Below, in pieces: positions 52,821 to 62,178 of a stretch of DNA of 64,000 nucleotides (positions within the stretch are counted from its first letter, which is position 1; each line of letters opens with the position of its first letter). A program made the position numbers and the translations under genes. Source of the DNA: Numida meleagris (lineage: Eukaryota; Chordata; Aves; Galliformes; Numididae); contig NC_034414.1 in assembly GCF_002078875.1 (NCBI RefSeq), positions 26,756,637 through 26,820,636 on the forward strand, written 5' to 3'. The notes under the pieces were generated by a model that saw only the letters and a list, made by a program, of their open reading frames with translations, ran no database searches and was not told the origin of the DNA.

Positions 52821-54306
52821 GTGAGTGGGCCGCAAGGTGTGTCGGCTCCTCCTGCTTCTAGCTGGAACTTAAGCTGAGAAAATTTAATTACACAGAACAC
52901 TGCAGTGCATTTTAACTTCAGCTAAAATACTACTTTTTCCTTAAAAACTATTTTAGTCCTAATTCTTTATATCTGAATTAGTTGCCGTCCCTCTGTGATG
53001 TCTCTTTGCGCAGAGAAGCGGTGCACGGCATGGTGTGTAAGTGGAATGCAGTCAGCCTCAGATATGGGTAGCAGAAGGGAACTACTCTTCTAAAAATAGA
53101 CAGAAGATATTCTCATCTGAAAATGTATACAGCCAAAAACTGGAACAGCACTGGCGGTTTTTCCAGGATAAGATCATAGTGAGTAGGGTATGAATAGCAG
53201 GCTGGGTGTGAACGTAGCCTCTTGTATGCAAATGCTCTCTTGAATGGAAAGTCATCTGAGTGCTAAGGGATGGAGCTAAAATGCATTAAGTTAGGGTCCT
53301 GTTTGCTTCTAAACGTTAAGATTTTTTTGCAGTAGAAGGTTTGTAATCAAGTTTTTTCTATCAGTCTTTTGCTTTGTAGACCTAAGTCATCTAACTCACC
53401 GATCCAGCCTTCTCCTTTGGGCTTTTTGTTGAATCCTGCCCATATATTACACAAGGGCTTGAAACCTCATGCAAATCCAATGAGATAACTCCACGTAGCT
53501 GTGTGTTGAAAGCAACTACACTTGTTAATTTGTTGTGTTTCTTTAAAGAGAAACAGTGATGTTAGACATTCCCATTTAAACTCATGTCAGAGCTATGCTC
53601 TGCTGTGTATGCAGGTCAGTTCATTTACCGGTGATAACAGATGAGTGGAGCTGCTGTAGTAATAGCACTTGTGACTCAGCTGCAGCCTCCGGATCAGCTG
53701 GAGTGCCAGACTTCCACCGACTTGAATTTCACTTCCTGATTGCAGTCACTGGGCAGTGGATCCTTTTGACCTCACTGGTTAATAGTGGAAGTGCCTTCTG
53801 GAAGGCACTCAATACTGATTTGTGCATTTGGTCAGAGCCATTAAGAGGTATTAGTAGTCAGTTCTGCTTTTAGATTTCACATTTGCACACAACAGTATTG
53901 TCTCCCTGCACGCTCTCTTCCATTTGAGAATAGCGCTGATCTATCCCTCAGGACTTAAACCTGCTAAGATGGCTCCACAAGCATTTTTTTGTGCACAAAC
54001 GCATCCGGAGGCGAGGAGGGATCGGTGCAGGCACGTTATCGCACTGCTATCGTAGTAGCGGTTAAGCTAAACAGATTGTCTGACAGTCTTTCATTTCTGG
54101 GCAGCCTTCATGCTTGTGCACCGGTAGTCGTGAGTCTTTATACATTAGGTTTAGTTTTAGAGCCATACAAGCTGGCCAGTTACAGTAGCTCTTTTTAATG
54201 TCTTAATTAGAGTCCTCTTGTAAAGGCGAGTTACCAGTTTGCAGTGCTTGAAGTACACGGATGTTTCTGTTCCACTCACCATATGATGCAATGTTGTCTT
54301 TTGCAG
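52821..54306 (+). other. NUMB: NUMB intron, no features seen
   Basis: A 1.5-kb phase-0 intron without recognisable coding sequence or repeats. The open frames at 53595-53873 and 53989-54198 have no known domain. Confidence 0.85.
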
Positions 54307-54508
54307 GGGGAAAGGTTGAGTCATGCCGTGGGCTGTGCGTTTGCAGCGTGCCTGGAGCGAAAGCAGAAGCGAGAGAAGGAGTGTGGAGTCACTGCCACCT
54401 TTGATGCCAGCAGAACCACATTCACTAGAGAGGGGTCATTCAGGGTCACTACAGCTACTGAACAAGCAGAAAGAGAGGAAATTATGAGACAGATGCCGGA
54501 TGCTAAAG
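54307..54508 (+). CDS. NUMB: NUMB coding exon 6 (end of PTB domain, residues 151-217)
   Basis: The exon is 202 nt: 67 codons plus the first base of codon 218, so the intron phase changes here from 0 to 1. The acceptor is ttgcag and the donor AAAG|gtaagg. It encodes the C-terminal alpha helix of the PTB domain ([20 protein letters not shown], then KREKECGV), which closes the peptide groove. It continues into a family-conserved tail, [17 protein letters not shown], and an acidic and basic helix-like segment ending at about residue 217. The PTB domain ends near residue 193; the rest is the start of the disordered linker. Confidence 0.97.
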
Positions 54509-56381
54509 GTAAGGGTGCACACAGTCATCCACAGTGAGCAGAACCAGCACTGGGGTTGAAGTGGAGACCCAGCAGGGATTGCGGCTTAATATCCATCCAA
54601 AATTCCCTCTCTTGAACCTTGCTACGTACAAATCGTATTTCCAGACTCTTGTTAATTTTCAAGATGAAAAACGCTTCTAGATTTACTCATGGGGCATTTT
54701 CTCCAATTCTTTAAGAAAAAGTGCAAGAGGCTTTATGTGTGAAAGCAGCTGAACAGAGCTGCTCCTGCTCTGCTGTGTCAGCCTGCTGGACTGCAGAGAA
54801 CGCCATAGGCACATACTAAAACAAAAGGCCTTATTAGAAACACGTTACTAAAATGTAAGCAGATTGCTGGACTTCAAGCAGTCCTTTCTGTCATCTAGAG
54901 ATTATTGTAAATGAACAGAAAATTGTGTGTTTTTCTTAGAAAACAGTGTGGTTTTATTTTCATTTTTAAGGCATGTTACAGAGTTTACATATAGTTACGT
55001 TGCTTGAGGGAAGAACAGGGCAATCAAAAACTGAAAAAACACAAACCACCAAAACCCACATCAGTTACATTCAAAAATGGTAACCGGTTGATTTGAGAGG
55101 AGTGGTTTTTACTACTAAGCCATTTAAAACTTGTAAGTGTTCTCAAATTCAGATGAAAGTAGAACTTCTTACCCAAGTTTTGTTACCAGCGATAGCATTG
55201 TACAACTAGCAAAAAAATAAGTGTTAGAAATGTTACCCATAGCTCTCTTTACAGTGAAGTTGGGCTTTTCTTTCAGAGGGTTCCACAGCAGGTTTTGTAC
55301 TGCCACTCTTGCAAAACTTGAATCTTCGTTTTCATCATCCATCTGCTTGTTCCCATACGTTAGTTTTAGAATGTGTTAAATGAAGCTTAAACACGAGGCC
55401 TTTGTTACTTGAGGGCATGAGTCAAAGTCTTGACTCAATGAAGGTGTGTGAAATCCTTTCCAAGAAAGACTGATTAGAAAAGTTTCACTTGAATGAGCAG
55501 CTGCAGCTCATGGGTACTGAAGCTTGCAAGACAACATAATTAGTTCCTCTGACTGTTCCAGCTCCTCAAAAATGCCTACTGTGACTCTTCTTTTTCCAGA
55601 CTTCTAGTTACTCTGTTGATCCATCAACCAAAAATAGTCACTGTTTTTTGTATGAAGTTTAGAAAGTCTTCAAAATGCGGCTGGTGCCTAGCAAGGCCTG
55701 TCAGCTCAGAGGCGGGCTCTGCCTTGCAGCACGCTTCCAGCTCTGCAGTGTATTCCCTGGAGTTGCTGGGGTGCTGCTGTTTGAGTGCTGAATGCTGCCT
55801 AACCTGTTAAGTGCTCCCTCTGGCCTGCTGGAGCTTGTGTGGGCTGTTTGGCTGCTGCTGCTGCTTCTGCAGGGGTGGGGGGGTGGGGGGGCTTTAAAAG
55901 AAGGTCCTAGAGCTCTGTTCTGTTCCCTGCAGCTGCTGAGCGGTACCGTGCTCGTTAACTGACTACAGGTAGTAGTAATATTTTGGCCTTGGATCTGTTT
56001 TTACAGTTATGTGGGAGGCAAAATAAAGGTCTCAAACACACAGTGCGCTTTTCAGTCTTAATCATAAATGAATTGCGGGTGTTTCCAGAGCAGCGTTCTC
56101 AGGAGCTGTGAGGAAAAACTACATACGTAAGGCCATCATTTCTATGAGGCGGCTGGCCTTCGCAAGCTGTGCTTTGGGGGTTGGGTGTACGTAAAGTGGT
56201 GTGTGTGGTGAAGACTATGAAGGGAGAAAGAAAAGGATTTTCTGCAATGGTATTAGAAACCTGTTTGCTGGAAGAGTACTAGTTACGCAGTTTCACTTTA
56301 CAGAACAAAGAGGAGCAAGGGGCAGGCAGCTGAACAATATGTTGCTTTACTCTTCTAACCTCAACCTGTTTCCTCCAACAG
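54509..56381 (+). other. NUMB: NUMB intron containing a G-rich tract
   Basis: A 1.9-kb phase-1 intron. A G-rich element lies at 55872-55891. The rest holds no recognisable coding sequence. The open frame that begins at 56201 is intronic until 56381 and only becomes coding at the acceptor. Confidence 0.85.
55872..55891 (+). other. Putative G-quadruplex in intronic RNA
   Basis: Three G runs (4, 7 and 7 G) are separated by single T. With the longer runs split, four G-tracts are available, so intramolecular quadruplex formation is plausible. It is on the transcribed strand and about 490 nt upstream of coding exon 7. Confidence 0.5.
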
Positions 56382-56681
56382 CTGAAACAGAAGTGAAGAC
56401 AGCAGCACCAGGTGCCGCTCCAACCACTACTGCCCCCTCTCCTGGCTCACCAGCCTCTCCTACTGCTGAGGTCGCTGCCTCTGTGGAGAAGGAAATGAGC
56501 AACCCCCATGCCATCCCACGGAGGCACGCCCCTATAGAGCAGCTTGCCAGGCAAGGCTCTTTCAGGGGCTTCCCTGCCCTCAGTCAAAAGATGTCTCCTT
56601 TTAAGCGCCAGTTGTCCTTGCGAATAAATGAACTGCCTTCAACGGTGCAAAGGAAGACGGATTTCCCCATGAAAAACTCAG
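56382..56681 (+). CDS. NUMB: NUMB coding exon 7 (linker with aPKC/14-3-3 sites, residues 218-317)
   Basis: The exon is 300 nt, phase 1 to phase 1, with acceptor ccaacag and donor TCAG|gtaaaa. It begins with a divergent Ala/Pro/Ser/Thr-rich stretch (about 224-250). It then becomes nearly invariant from about residue 257: NPHAIPRRHAPIEQLARQGS, then FRGFPALSQKMSPFKRQLSL. Ser277 in RQGSFR and Ser296 in RQLSLR correspond to the mammalian sites (276 and 295 as I recall) phosphorylated by aPKC and CaM kinases. Phosphorylation creates 14-3-3 docking and blocks endocytic partner binding. Because the exon is symmetric, skipping would keep frame but remove both sites. If the donor is not used, translation stops after five further codons. 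Confidence 0.96.
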
Positions 56682-58450
56682 GTAAAACCAAGTAGTTCCA
56701 GTGAAACATTACCTTAAGTTGTCTCTTCCTCCTTTCCTTGTCTGTGGATTCCAGTAACTCAGTATTTTACAGTTAATCCTTCTTCCTTCCTCATGTAACT
56801 TATTTCTCATGAGCTAACATCATCAGGTCAGAAAACTTCTACTTCTGGAATATGCAAGAATTTCAAATGCAGTATTCATAAGCAGAAGATAAGCAGCTGT
56901 AATCATTATCTGAAATACTGAACAAAGCTTGAAGTGTGCAGGAACAAGTGGTGGTGCATCAGTAGGTACTGCTTTTCCCTCTTGAGTCACTGAACCAGTT
57001 CCTGCGCTTCATGCCAGGGCAGCTAGGGATTCAAACCTGGTCAAGGCCTTAACTGCAGGTCGTGGGATCACTTGACATTTTTCTGCAGTCTGTGCTTCTG
57101 CCCTTCTGAATTCCTCTCTTTGTTGAGACGAATGAAGCTAATTTTCACCTTTCGTTACAGGAAACGTTTCTGTTCAGGCAGTACGACTGGCTGCATCAGT
57201 AACGTGTGATACGGTTTTCAGATGACAAAGTTGGGGTTTTATAGTCATCCCAAAATAAACAGCTGGGGTGACCAGTACCTTGCATATCATTCTAGAATCC
57301 CTTTAGGTTATCCTGCGGGGCAGCTGCACTCTCACTTGGCAGCAGAGCTAGTTTTAGAGTTCTAAGCTTTAACATTCAAATCTCTGTGGCAAAGAAGAAA
57401 ACAACAAAAATACCTAATCTGATTTCTCCTACAATACTTGCTTGGTGACCTGTGCTTTAAGACCAGCACTGAGTTTTATCAGTTAACAGTAACAGGGCAC
57501 TGCTCACTGGATTCAGGCTAGCTGTGCATGGACAGTCTGAATTCTTCCTGATTCAGAGCATTTGCAGCATGTACATATACAGCCTGCTGTCACGCTGCAG
57601 GTGCTGTATTGGAATATTCCTCAAACAATCAGTTTTTGGGAATGCCCCCTCCTTAAGTTTTCCATATTGTCCTTGCCGTATCCAGCCATCCTATGGTTTT
57701 TATACTGTTTCTGCTTAATTTTGCCTACACAAGTCAGTTTACTGCAACGAGGAACTGATGATCAGTAGTTTTGAAGAGCAGTGCAATTAGAAACGATGGG
57801 CACATCTGGTCCATCAGTGGTTTTACTCCAAGTGGTACTTTGTCTGCGCTGTGCTGGTACTGGCTTACAGCCCGGCGTCCATTTCACTCGAGCAAACAGC
57901 GTTTGTTTTTCAGAACTTTAACACGGGAGTTGGGGCTTTCAGCTGCCACTGACCTGCAGCTAGCAACGTTCCAACTCCAGGCTTAACTTGCCACTCTGTA
58001 GTGCTGGCAACATGTTTATCCTTCGTCTAGTTCCTGGGGATGTATGTTGTTGGAAGAGTTAAACCTTTCGCAACTATCTTCATTTCTCGCAATGCCAAAC
58101 ATTAGTGCCAAATCCTTCCTATTTTTAGCGCTTAATACAGAAAGTTTTAGAACTCTGTTAAAGCTATAGAAAAACCTTTTATGTTCTGAAATGAACATTC
58201 TCTTGCATTAACACAGAGAAGCAGCGATAACTGACTTGAAATTTGGAACACTGATCTCTTCCTAAGTCACAAAATACACTAATGGCTTTATGTTTCTACT
58301 GTTGCGTCTTCAACACCCGATTTAAAAACCAAACCGAACCATAAAAGCTGTCGTGCACGTCAGTAGTAGGAACATCTAAGAGAGAAATAAATTATATTTC
58401 AGTTTCTGTATGCCTTAAACTTCATTTAACCAATTTTGTTGGCATTGCAG
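56682..58450 (+). other. NUMB: NUMB intron, no features seen
   Basis: A 1.8-kb phase-1 intron with donor gtaaaa and acceptor attgcag. I recognise no repeat, RNA gene or coding sequence. Confidence 0.85.
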
Positions 58451-58600
58451 TCCCGGAGGTGGAAGGGGAAGCGGACAGCATTAGTGCCCTGTGCTCGCAG
58501 ATCACCAGTGCGTTCAGCACGCCGTCGGAGGACCCTTTCTCTTCAGCGCCCATGACAAAACCTGTGACAGTGGTTGCCCCGCAGTCTCCTGCCTTTCAAG
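58451..58600 (+). CDS. NUMB: NUMB coding exon 8 (first DPF motif, residues 318-367)
   Basis: The exon is 150 nt, phase 1 to phase 1, with acceptor attgcag and donor CAAG|gtctgt, a non-consensus donor with C at +3 and T at +4. It encodes VPEVEGEADSISALCSQITS, then AFSTPSEDPFSSAPMTKP. The DPF at 345-347 is an AP-2 alpha-adaptin/EPS15-type endocytic motif in the flexible linker. A Ser at 343 looks like an extra residue compared with mammalian NUMB as I remember it. The weak donor directly precedes the intron upstream of the regulated 144-nt exon, which may matter for splice choice. It is clearly NUMB. Confidence 0.95.
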
Positions 58601-59377
58601 GTCTGTGATTTCTTTGCTTGCTGTGGTTGTGCTGGACGAGGCTTGAGTGCACATAATGTTGCTTTCCAGTAACACATGGCCTTAATTTCTTGTGTAAGTC
58701 CTGTATCAGTATTTTGGGATAATGCATCTTGTTTTATTCATCCCGTCTGTTTAGTTTTTATGTGGTTTTGTTTTTAACAAAAGTTTGTGCACCTACCACA
58801 CGATGGTTACCTGTAAAAGGGACTGGCTTTGAGGTCATGGCTATTTTTTGCCGGTCTGCCTCCTGAGCTGCAGAAATCTGAACAATGGTTTGTCACAGGA
58901 ATTGAATCCTGCAAGGGAAGGAGATGATGTGCCACCTGATTACCATTTTTCACACAAACTCCTGAATAAGATGTGGAGATGCAAACCGTAGCGCTCCTGG
59001 TAGCCTCTAACCTTCATTCCACTGATGCTGTTTTATGCAAATAGTGTGGAAGAAGAACCTCTCCTTGTTAAATGTAATTACTATTTTGCTTCCAAAATCT
59101 GCTGTTCTTTGGAATCTAAATTTAATCACGCAGTAACTTCTGGTGAGCCATATCTCTTTTCTGTAAAAACCCAACAAATTTAACTTTAGATATCAGCGCC
59201 GATGATCTCATCAACTAAATAAAAATCCACCATCCCACAACTGTTAACAAGAGTTGGCTTGGTGAAATGGAATTTATGTGCCTCATCAACTGTCAGTCCA
59301 ATTTGGCTAATTTACGCAAACTGCTGTCATGTGGAAGTGTTTAAAATTGTTGTATGTTAATGGTTATGACATGGCCC

Positions 59378-59383
59378 ACTAAT
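59378..59383 (+). promoter_or_regulatory. NUMB: ACTAAT: QKI-type site or distant branch point
   Basis: It matches the ACUAAY core bound by QKI and the yUnAy branch-point pattern, and lies 64 nt upstream of the 144-nt exon. QKI competition with SF1 has been reported at the equivalent human NUMB exon (recalled from the literature, not checked here). Confidence 0.45.
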
Positions 59384-59395
59384 ACTCCAGTCATG

Positions 59396-59410
59396 TGCAT
59401 GCCTTGCATG
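59396..59410 (+). promoter_or_regulatory. NUMB: Twin TGCATG (RBFOX) splicing elements
   Basis: Two exact TGCATG hexamers, at 59396-59401 and 59405-59410, are separated by 3 nt and end 45 and 36 nt upstream of the 144-nt exon. TGCATG is the RBFOX1/2/3 binding site. An upstream position usually means repression of the exon. RBFOX3 has been reported to repress the corresponding NUMB exon during neuronal differentiation (literature recalled, not checked). Confidence 0.8.
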
Positions 59411-59446
59411 AATTAATTGCACTGATGTTGTCTGCTCCCATTTTAG

Positions 59447-59590
59447 TTAATGGCACTGCCTCAGCCTTCTGTGTGCTTGCTGCTAAACCATCCCAAGCTG
59501 CTGTAGTGTCCACAGCTATGCCAGTTCGCGAAACCAATCCCTGGGCTCATGCTCCTGCTGCTAATACTGGAGCTGCAGCCATGGTCTCCG
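59447..59590 (+). CDS. NUMB: NUMB coding exon 9: 144-nt optional proline-rich-region exon (residues 368-415)
   Basis: The exon is 144 nt, phase 1 to phase 1, with acceptor ttttag and donor TCCG|gtaaga. It is the 48-residue insert that distinguishes the long-PRR isoforms (p72, p71) from the short-PRR ones (p66, p65), and its length equals that of the mammalian exon. It encodes a diverged first half (NGTASAFCVLAAKPSQ, then an Ala/Val-rich stretch), then the conserved block AMPVRETNPWAHAP (391-404) and an Ala-rich end. Long-PRR forms are linked to progenitor proliferation and short-PRR forms to differentiation and stronger Notch inhibition. The RBFOX and QKI motifs just upstream fit regulated skipping. 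Confidence 0.95.
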
Positions 59591-61284
59591 GTAAGACTGG
59601 AAGTAGATCCTGTGCGTTGCTATGAGAGCTTGGATCAAAAGCGTAATTGAGCCCCTGAGACGCCTGTCTGTGCCCCTTGATGACAAAGGGAAGGAACAGT
59701 GACAAAAGCTGGAAGTAGTAGCCTTTTGCACAAGTGGATGGAGGGAAGCTATGAACTCGTAGGTTCTGGGTCTATCAGCTAGACGGTTTCTTATTTTGGC
59801 AGCGTTTTAGAAAAGCCGATGCTTTAAAAGGAAGCTATTTTATTTTCATTAAAATAGCGTGTGTTTGAGGATGAAGAGGTCTGTACGTGCACCCCCAAAT
59901 GATTTTTGTGCATTGGTTCTAGTAACAGAGAGATTAAGTTTGGTGCTTAAAAGCTTTAGAAATTAATTTATTGTCTAGTAAGTTTTAGTTTGTCTGTCCA
60001 GTTGTCGTTGTCTACATTCATATCCAGTGTGAGGTTGTGATTTAAATGGCTGTCATCCATGTGGACAAGTATGCTAGGAAGCTACAAGCAAGCATCATTT
60101 CCCGGTGTAAGCTCCACCAGAAAAAAAAAACCCAGCCCTGCTAATGAAGCGGGTTGTGTTTGCCCTTGTAAGAAGTACCAGAGCTGGTAGCAGTAAGCCT
60201 TCTCCCATAAGAAAGAGACAGTAAGCTCTGCCTCTGGGAGTTACCACGGTAAAAATAGCAGAGAACTGAGGGAGTTTTAACTAGTTGCGACAGTTAGGCC
60301 AAATGCAGAGCACTGAGCAGTTTTCTGCTTCTCCAAAACACTGAATAACTGCTTTTCTCATCACGTTGGAAAGTTGGTGAGGTCCTATAGGAAGGAAAGA
60401 GAGTTTAAAACCACAGGGAGAAAGAAGACTGAAGCATTCAACCAATGGAGGATGGTTTTGAGAGTGGAAGAGGAAGGGAAATGATGGTTTTTTTTTTTAA
60501 TCACTGAAGATAAATGAGTTAAATAGAGCTGCATTTATAATAGAAAAATTTGAAACATTAGGAGTTGGGGATTGCAAAAGAATTTGAGAGGGTTATCGGC
60601 CTGAGTTATAGAAAGAGGAAGGCAAGAACGGAGAAGGAAGAAGAAAGTAAACAAGAAGTCATAGTAAGTACAGTCTACAAATTACAAAATGATTTGATGA
60701 GATGTGCTGCCTTAAACATTCACGTGTATAGCAGTGGTACTCGCACTCTGCTTCAGCGTGTTTGGGACAGAGAAATGAACGTTGCCTTGAACTTCCTGTA
60801 CTATAGCATGGCAGTACTATGAAAGGGTAAAGCCTTAATTTAGGAAATAATAAATAAGGGAAGTGAACCTTAAAAACACTTTCTTTAAAGCTTGGTTTTC
60901 TAACAGTCTGAATGCACAGCTCAGGAATGGTGGAAACTGATACTTCCCTGTTAGAGGAGTTCCAGGCTGCGGCCTAGATCGTTGCCACTGAGCAATAAAG
61001 GCCTGCGCAAAAGTTTCAGATGCCCGCTATTTAAAAAAACAAAAGAAAACAAAACCCTCAAAATGAAAATCTCCTTAGTGAGGAAACTTTCTATCCCTTC
61101 TTGACCAACATCTTCCTGTAAACGGAGCAGTACACTGGATGCAAAAAGACACTTCTGCTGCTAGCAGTGGTCTCAGCTGAGGAGGGCAGAGGCCTGGCTG
61201 CCGCTGTGCATCCTCCGGTCTGTCTCGCTGATAAAAGGGTGAGGAATGGAACCACTGCTGACTTCCCCGTGCTTTCCTCCCCAG
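59591..61284 (+). other. NUMB: NUMB last intron, no features seen
   Basis: A 1.7-kb phase-1 intron. The open frame at 60565-60822 (85 codons, Lys/Glu-rich start) has no recognised domain and no conserved-looking pattern. The final 120 nt read through in frame into the last exon without a stop from 61167, so retention of that part would not truncate the protein. Confidence 0.85.
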
Positions 61285-61994
61285 GCACCGAATGGAACAG
61301 CAGCACCCCAGGCACGGCCTCACCAAGTCTCTTCCAAGGAAATCACAGACGTACTCCCTCGGAGGCGGACCGCTGGTTGGAAGAGGTCTCAAAGACTGTC
61401 CGCGCCCAGCAGCAGCCAGCCCCCGCCGCGCAGCCGCCGCTGCAGCCCCCTCCGGCTGCTTCCCAGGCAGCAGCAGCCGCCTACCCCGTGAGCACCTTCA
61501 TCGCGCCTCAGCCTGTGCCGGTTGGCGTGGTACCGCCCATGCAGCCACCCTTTATTCCGGCTCAGCCCTACGCTGTAGCAAATGGGATGACCTACGCGGC
61601 AGCCCCGAGCGTACCTGTGGTGGGAATCACGCCTTCCCAGATGGTAGCCAACGTCTTTGGCACGGCGAGCCACACTCCAGCCGCCCATCCGCACCAGTCC
61701 CCCAGCCTCGTCAAACAGCAGACGTTCCCTCAGTACGAGGCCGGCAGCGCTACGGCCAGCCCCTTCTTCAATCCGCCTGCGCAGCACAACGGCTCCGCGG
61801 CTTTCAATGGCGTTGACGGTGGCAAATGGGCTGCAGAGGACAAGCACCCCCAGCCTCCTGCGGCCGCTCCGCAGGTAGACCCATTTGAAGCACAGTGGGC
61901 GGCACTGGAGAGCAAGGCAAAGCAGCGCACGAATCCCTCCCCAACCAACCCCTTCTCGAGTGATTTACAGAAGACATTTGAGATTGAACTTTAA
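61285..61994 (+). CDS. NUMB: NUMB coding exon 10 (C-terminus, residues 416-651, stop)
   Basis: The terminal coding exon starts after ccccag and ends at TAA 61992-61994. It opens with the conserved NumbF block, including HRRTPSEADRWLEEVSKTV (436-454). A low-complexity Gln/Pro/Ala segment (about 457-485, with a run of five Ala) follows, then proline-rich sequence with VANGM and VPVVGITPSQMVANVFGTA (525-543). The end of the protein has DPF at 614-616 in VDPFEAQWAAL, which binds the AP-2 alpha-adaptin ear, and NPF at 637-639, which binds EH domains of EPS15/EHD proteins, before the terminus FEIEL. These motifs couple PTB cargo to clathrin endocytosis. The exon is strongly CpG-rich compared with its introns. 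An in-frame ATG at 61167 is intronic and not a start. Confidence 0.97.
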
Positions 61995-62170
61995 GCGGCC
62001 CTGTGAGGGGGTGGATAACTTGTACATTAGGCTAGAGGGATAAAGGGAGCAGAGGGGACTGTTTCTCATCCGTTTGCTTTGATAATCCCAAAGGTCCCTT
62101 CAAATGAAAATGGGTTAGAAAGAGGGAGCAATGATGGGGAGGATTTAAACGTACACAGAATTTCACGTGC

Positions 62171-62178
62171 AGTTCTCA
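62171..62178 (+). promoter_or_regulatory. NUMB: miR-146 8-mer seed match
   Basis: AGTTCTCA pairs with miR-146a/b positions 2-8 and has A opposite position 1, the strongest canonical site class. NUMB is a reported miR-146a target in mammals (literature recalled). It lies 177 nt after the stop, a favourable position. Confidence 0.6.

Larger units (their letters stand above)
58601..59446 (+). other. NUMB: Short NUMB intron upstream of the 144-nt cassette, with splicing-regulatory motifs
   Basis: At 0.85 kb this is the shortest intron. Its last 70 nt contain ACTAAT, two TGCATG copies, a TTAATT stretch, a good branch-point candidate (CTGAT at 59422-59426) and a T-rich tract before TTTTAG. The rest shows nothing recognisable. 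Confidence 0.85.
26217..61994 (+). other. NUMB: NUMB coding region as a whole (10 exons, 651 residues)
   Basis: Summed exon lengths are 126, 75, 33, 75, 141, 202, 300, 150, 144 and 710 nt, giving 1956 nt, 651 codons plus stop, with no frameshift or internal stop. Domain order is basic N-terminus with Ser7, PTB (about 33-193), disordered linker with Ser277/Ser296, DPF345, optional PRR insert 368-415, NumbF block near 436-454, proline-rich region, DPF614 and NPF637. NUMB is a cortical and endosomal adaptor that segregates asymmetrically in dividing progenitors. It promotes endocytosis and degradation of Notch and stabilises p53 by binding MDM2. Promoter and first exon are not identified. NUMBL is the main alternative. 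It is disfavoured by the overall match, by the presence of both classic NUMB cassette exons at exactly 33 and 144 nt, and by the absence of the poly-Gln typical of NUMBL. Confidence 0.96.

Noticed and set aside
56201..56381. In-frame extension upstream of coding exon 7
   Set aside because: Sequence before the ccaacag acceptor has no NUMB similarity; only 56382-56681 is exon.
60565..60822. 85-codon plus-strand open frame with a charged N-terminus
   Set aside because: No recognised family; intronic position and ordinary length for chance.
61167..61284. Upstream in-frame extension of the last exon, with an ATG at 61167
   Set aside because: The NUMB match begins exactly at the acceptor (61285); the preceding 118 nt are intron that happens to lack a stop.
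61389..61847. 152-codon open frame on the minus strand
   Set aside because: It is the shadow of the CpG-rich terminal NUMB exon; GC-rich coding sequence removes stops on the opposite strand. No recognisable domain.
26217..61994. Gene identity as NUMBL instead of NUMB
   Set aside because: The full-length match, total of 651 residues, both 33- and 144-nt cassettes and the FEIEL terminus fit NUMB; the poly-Gln tract typical of NUMBL is missing.
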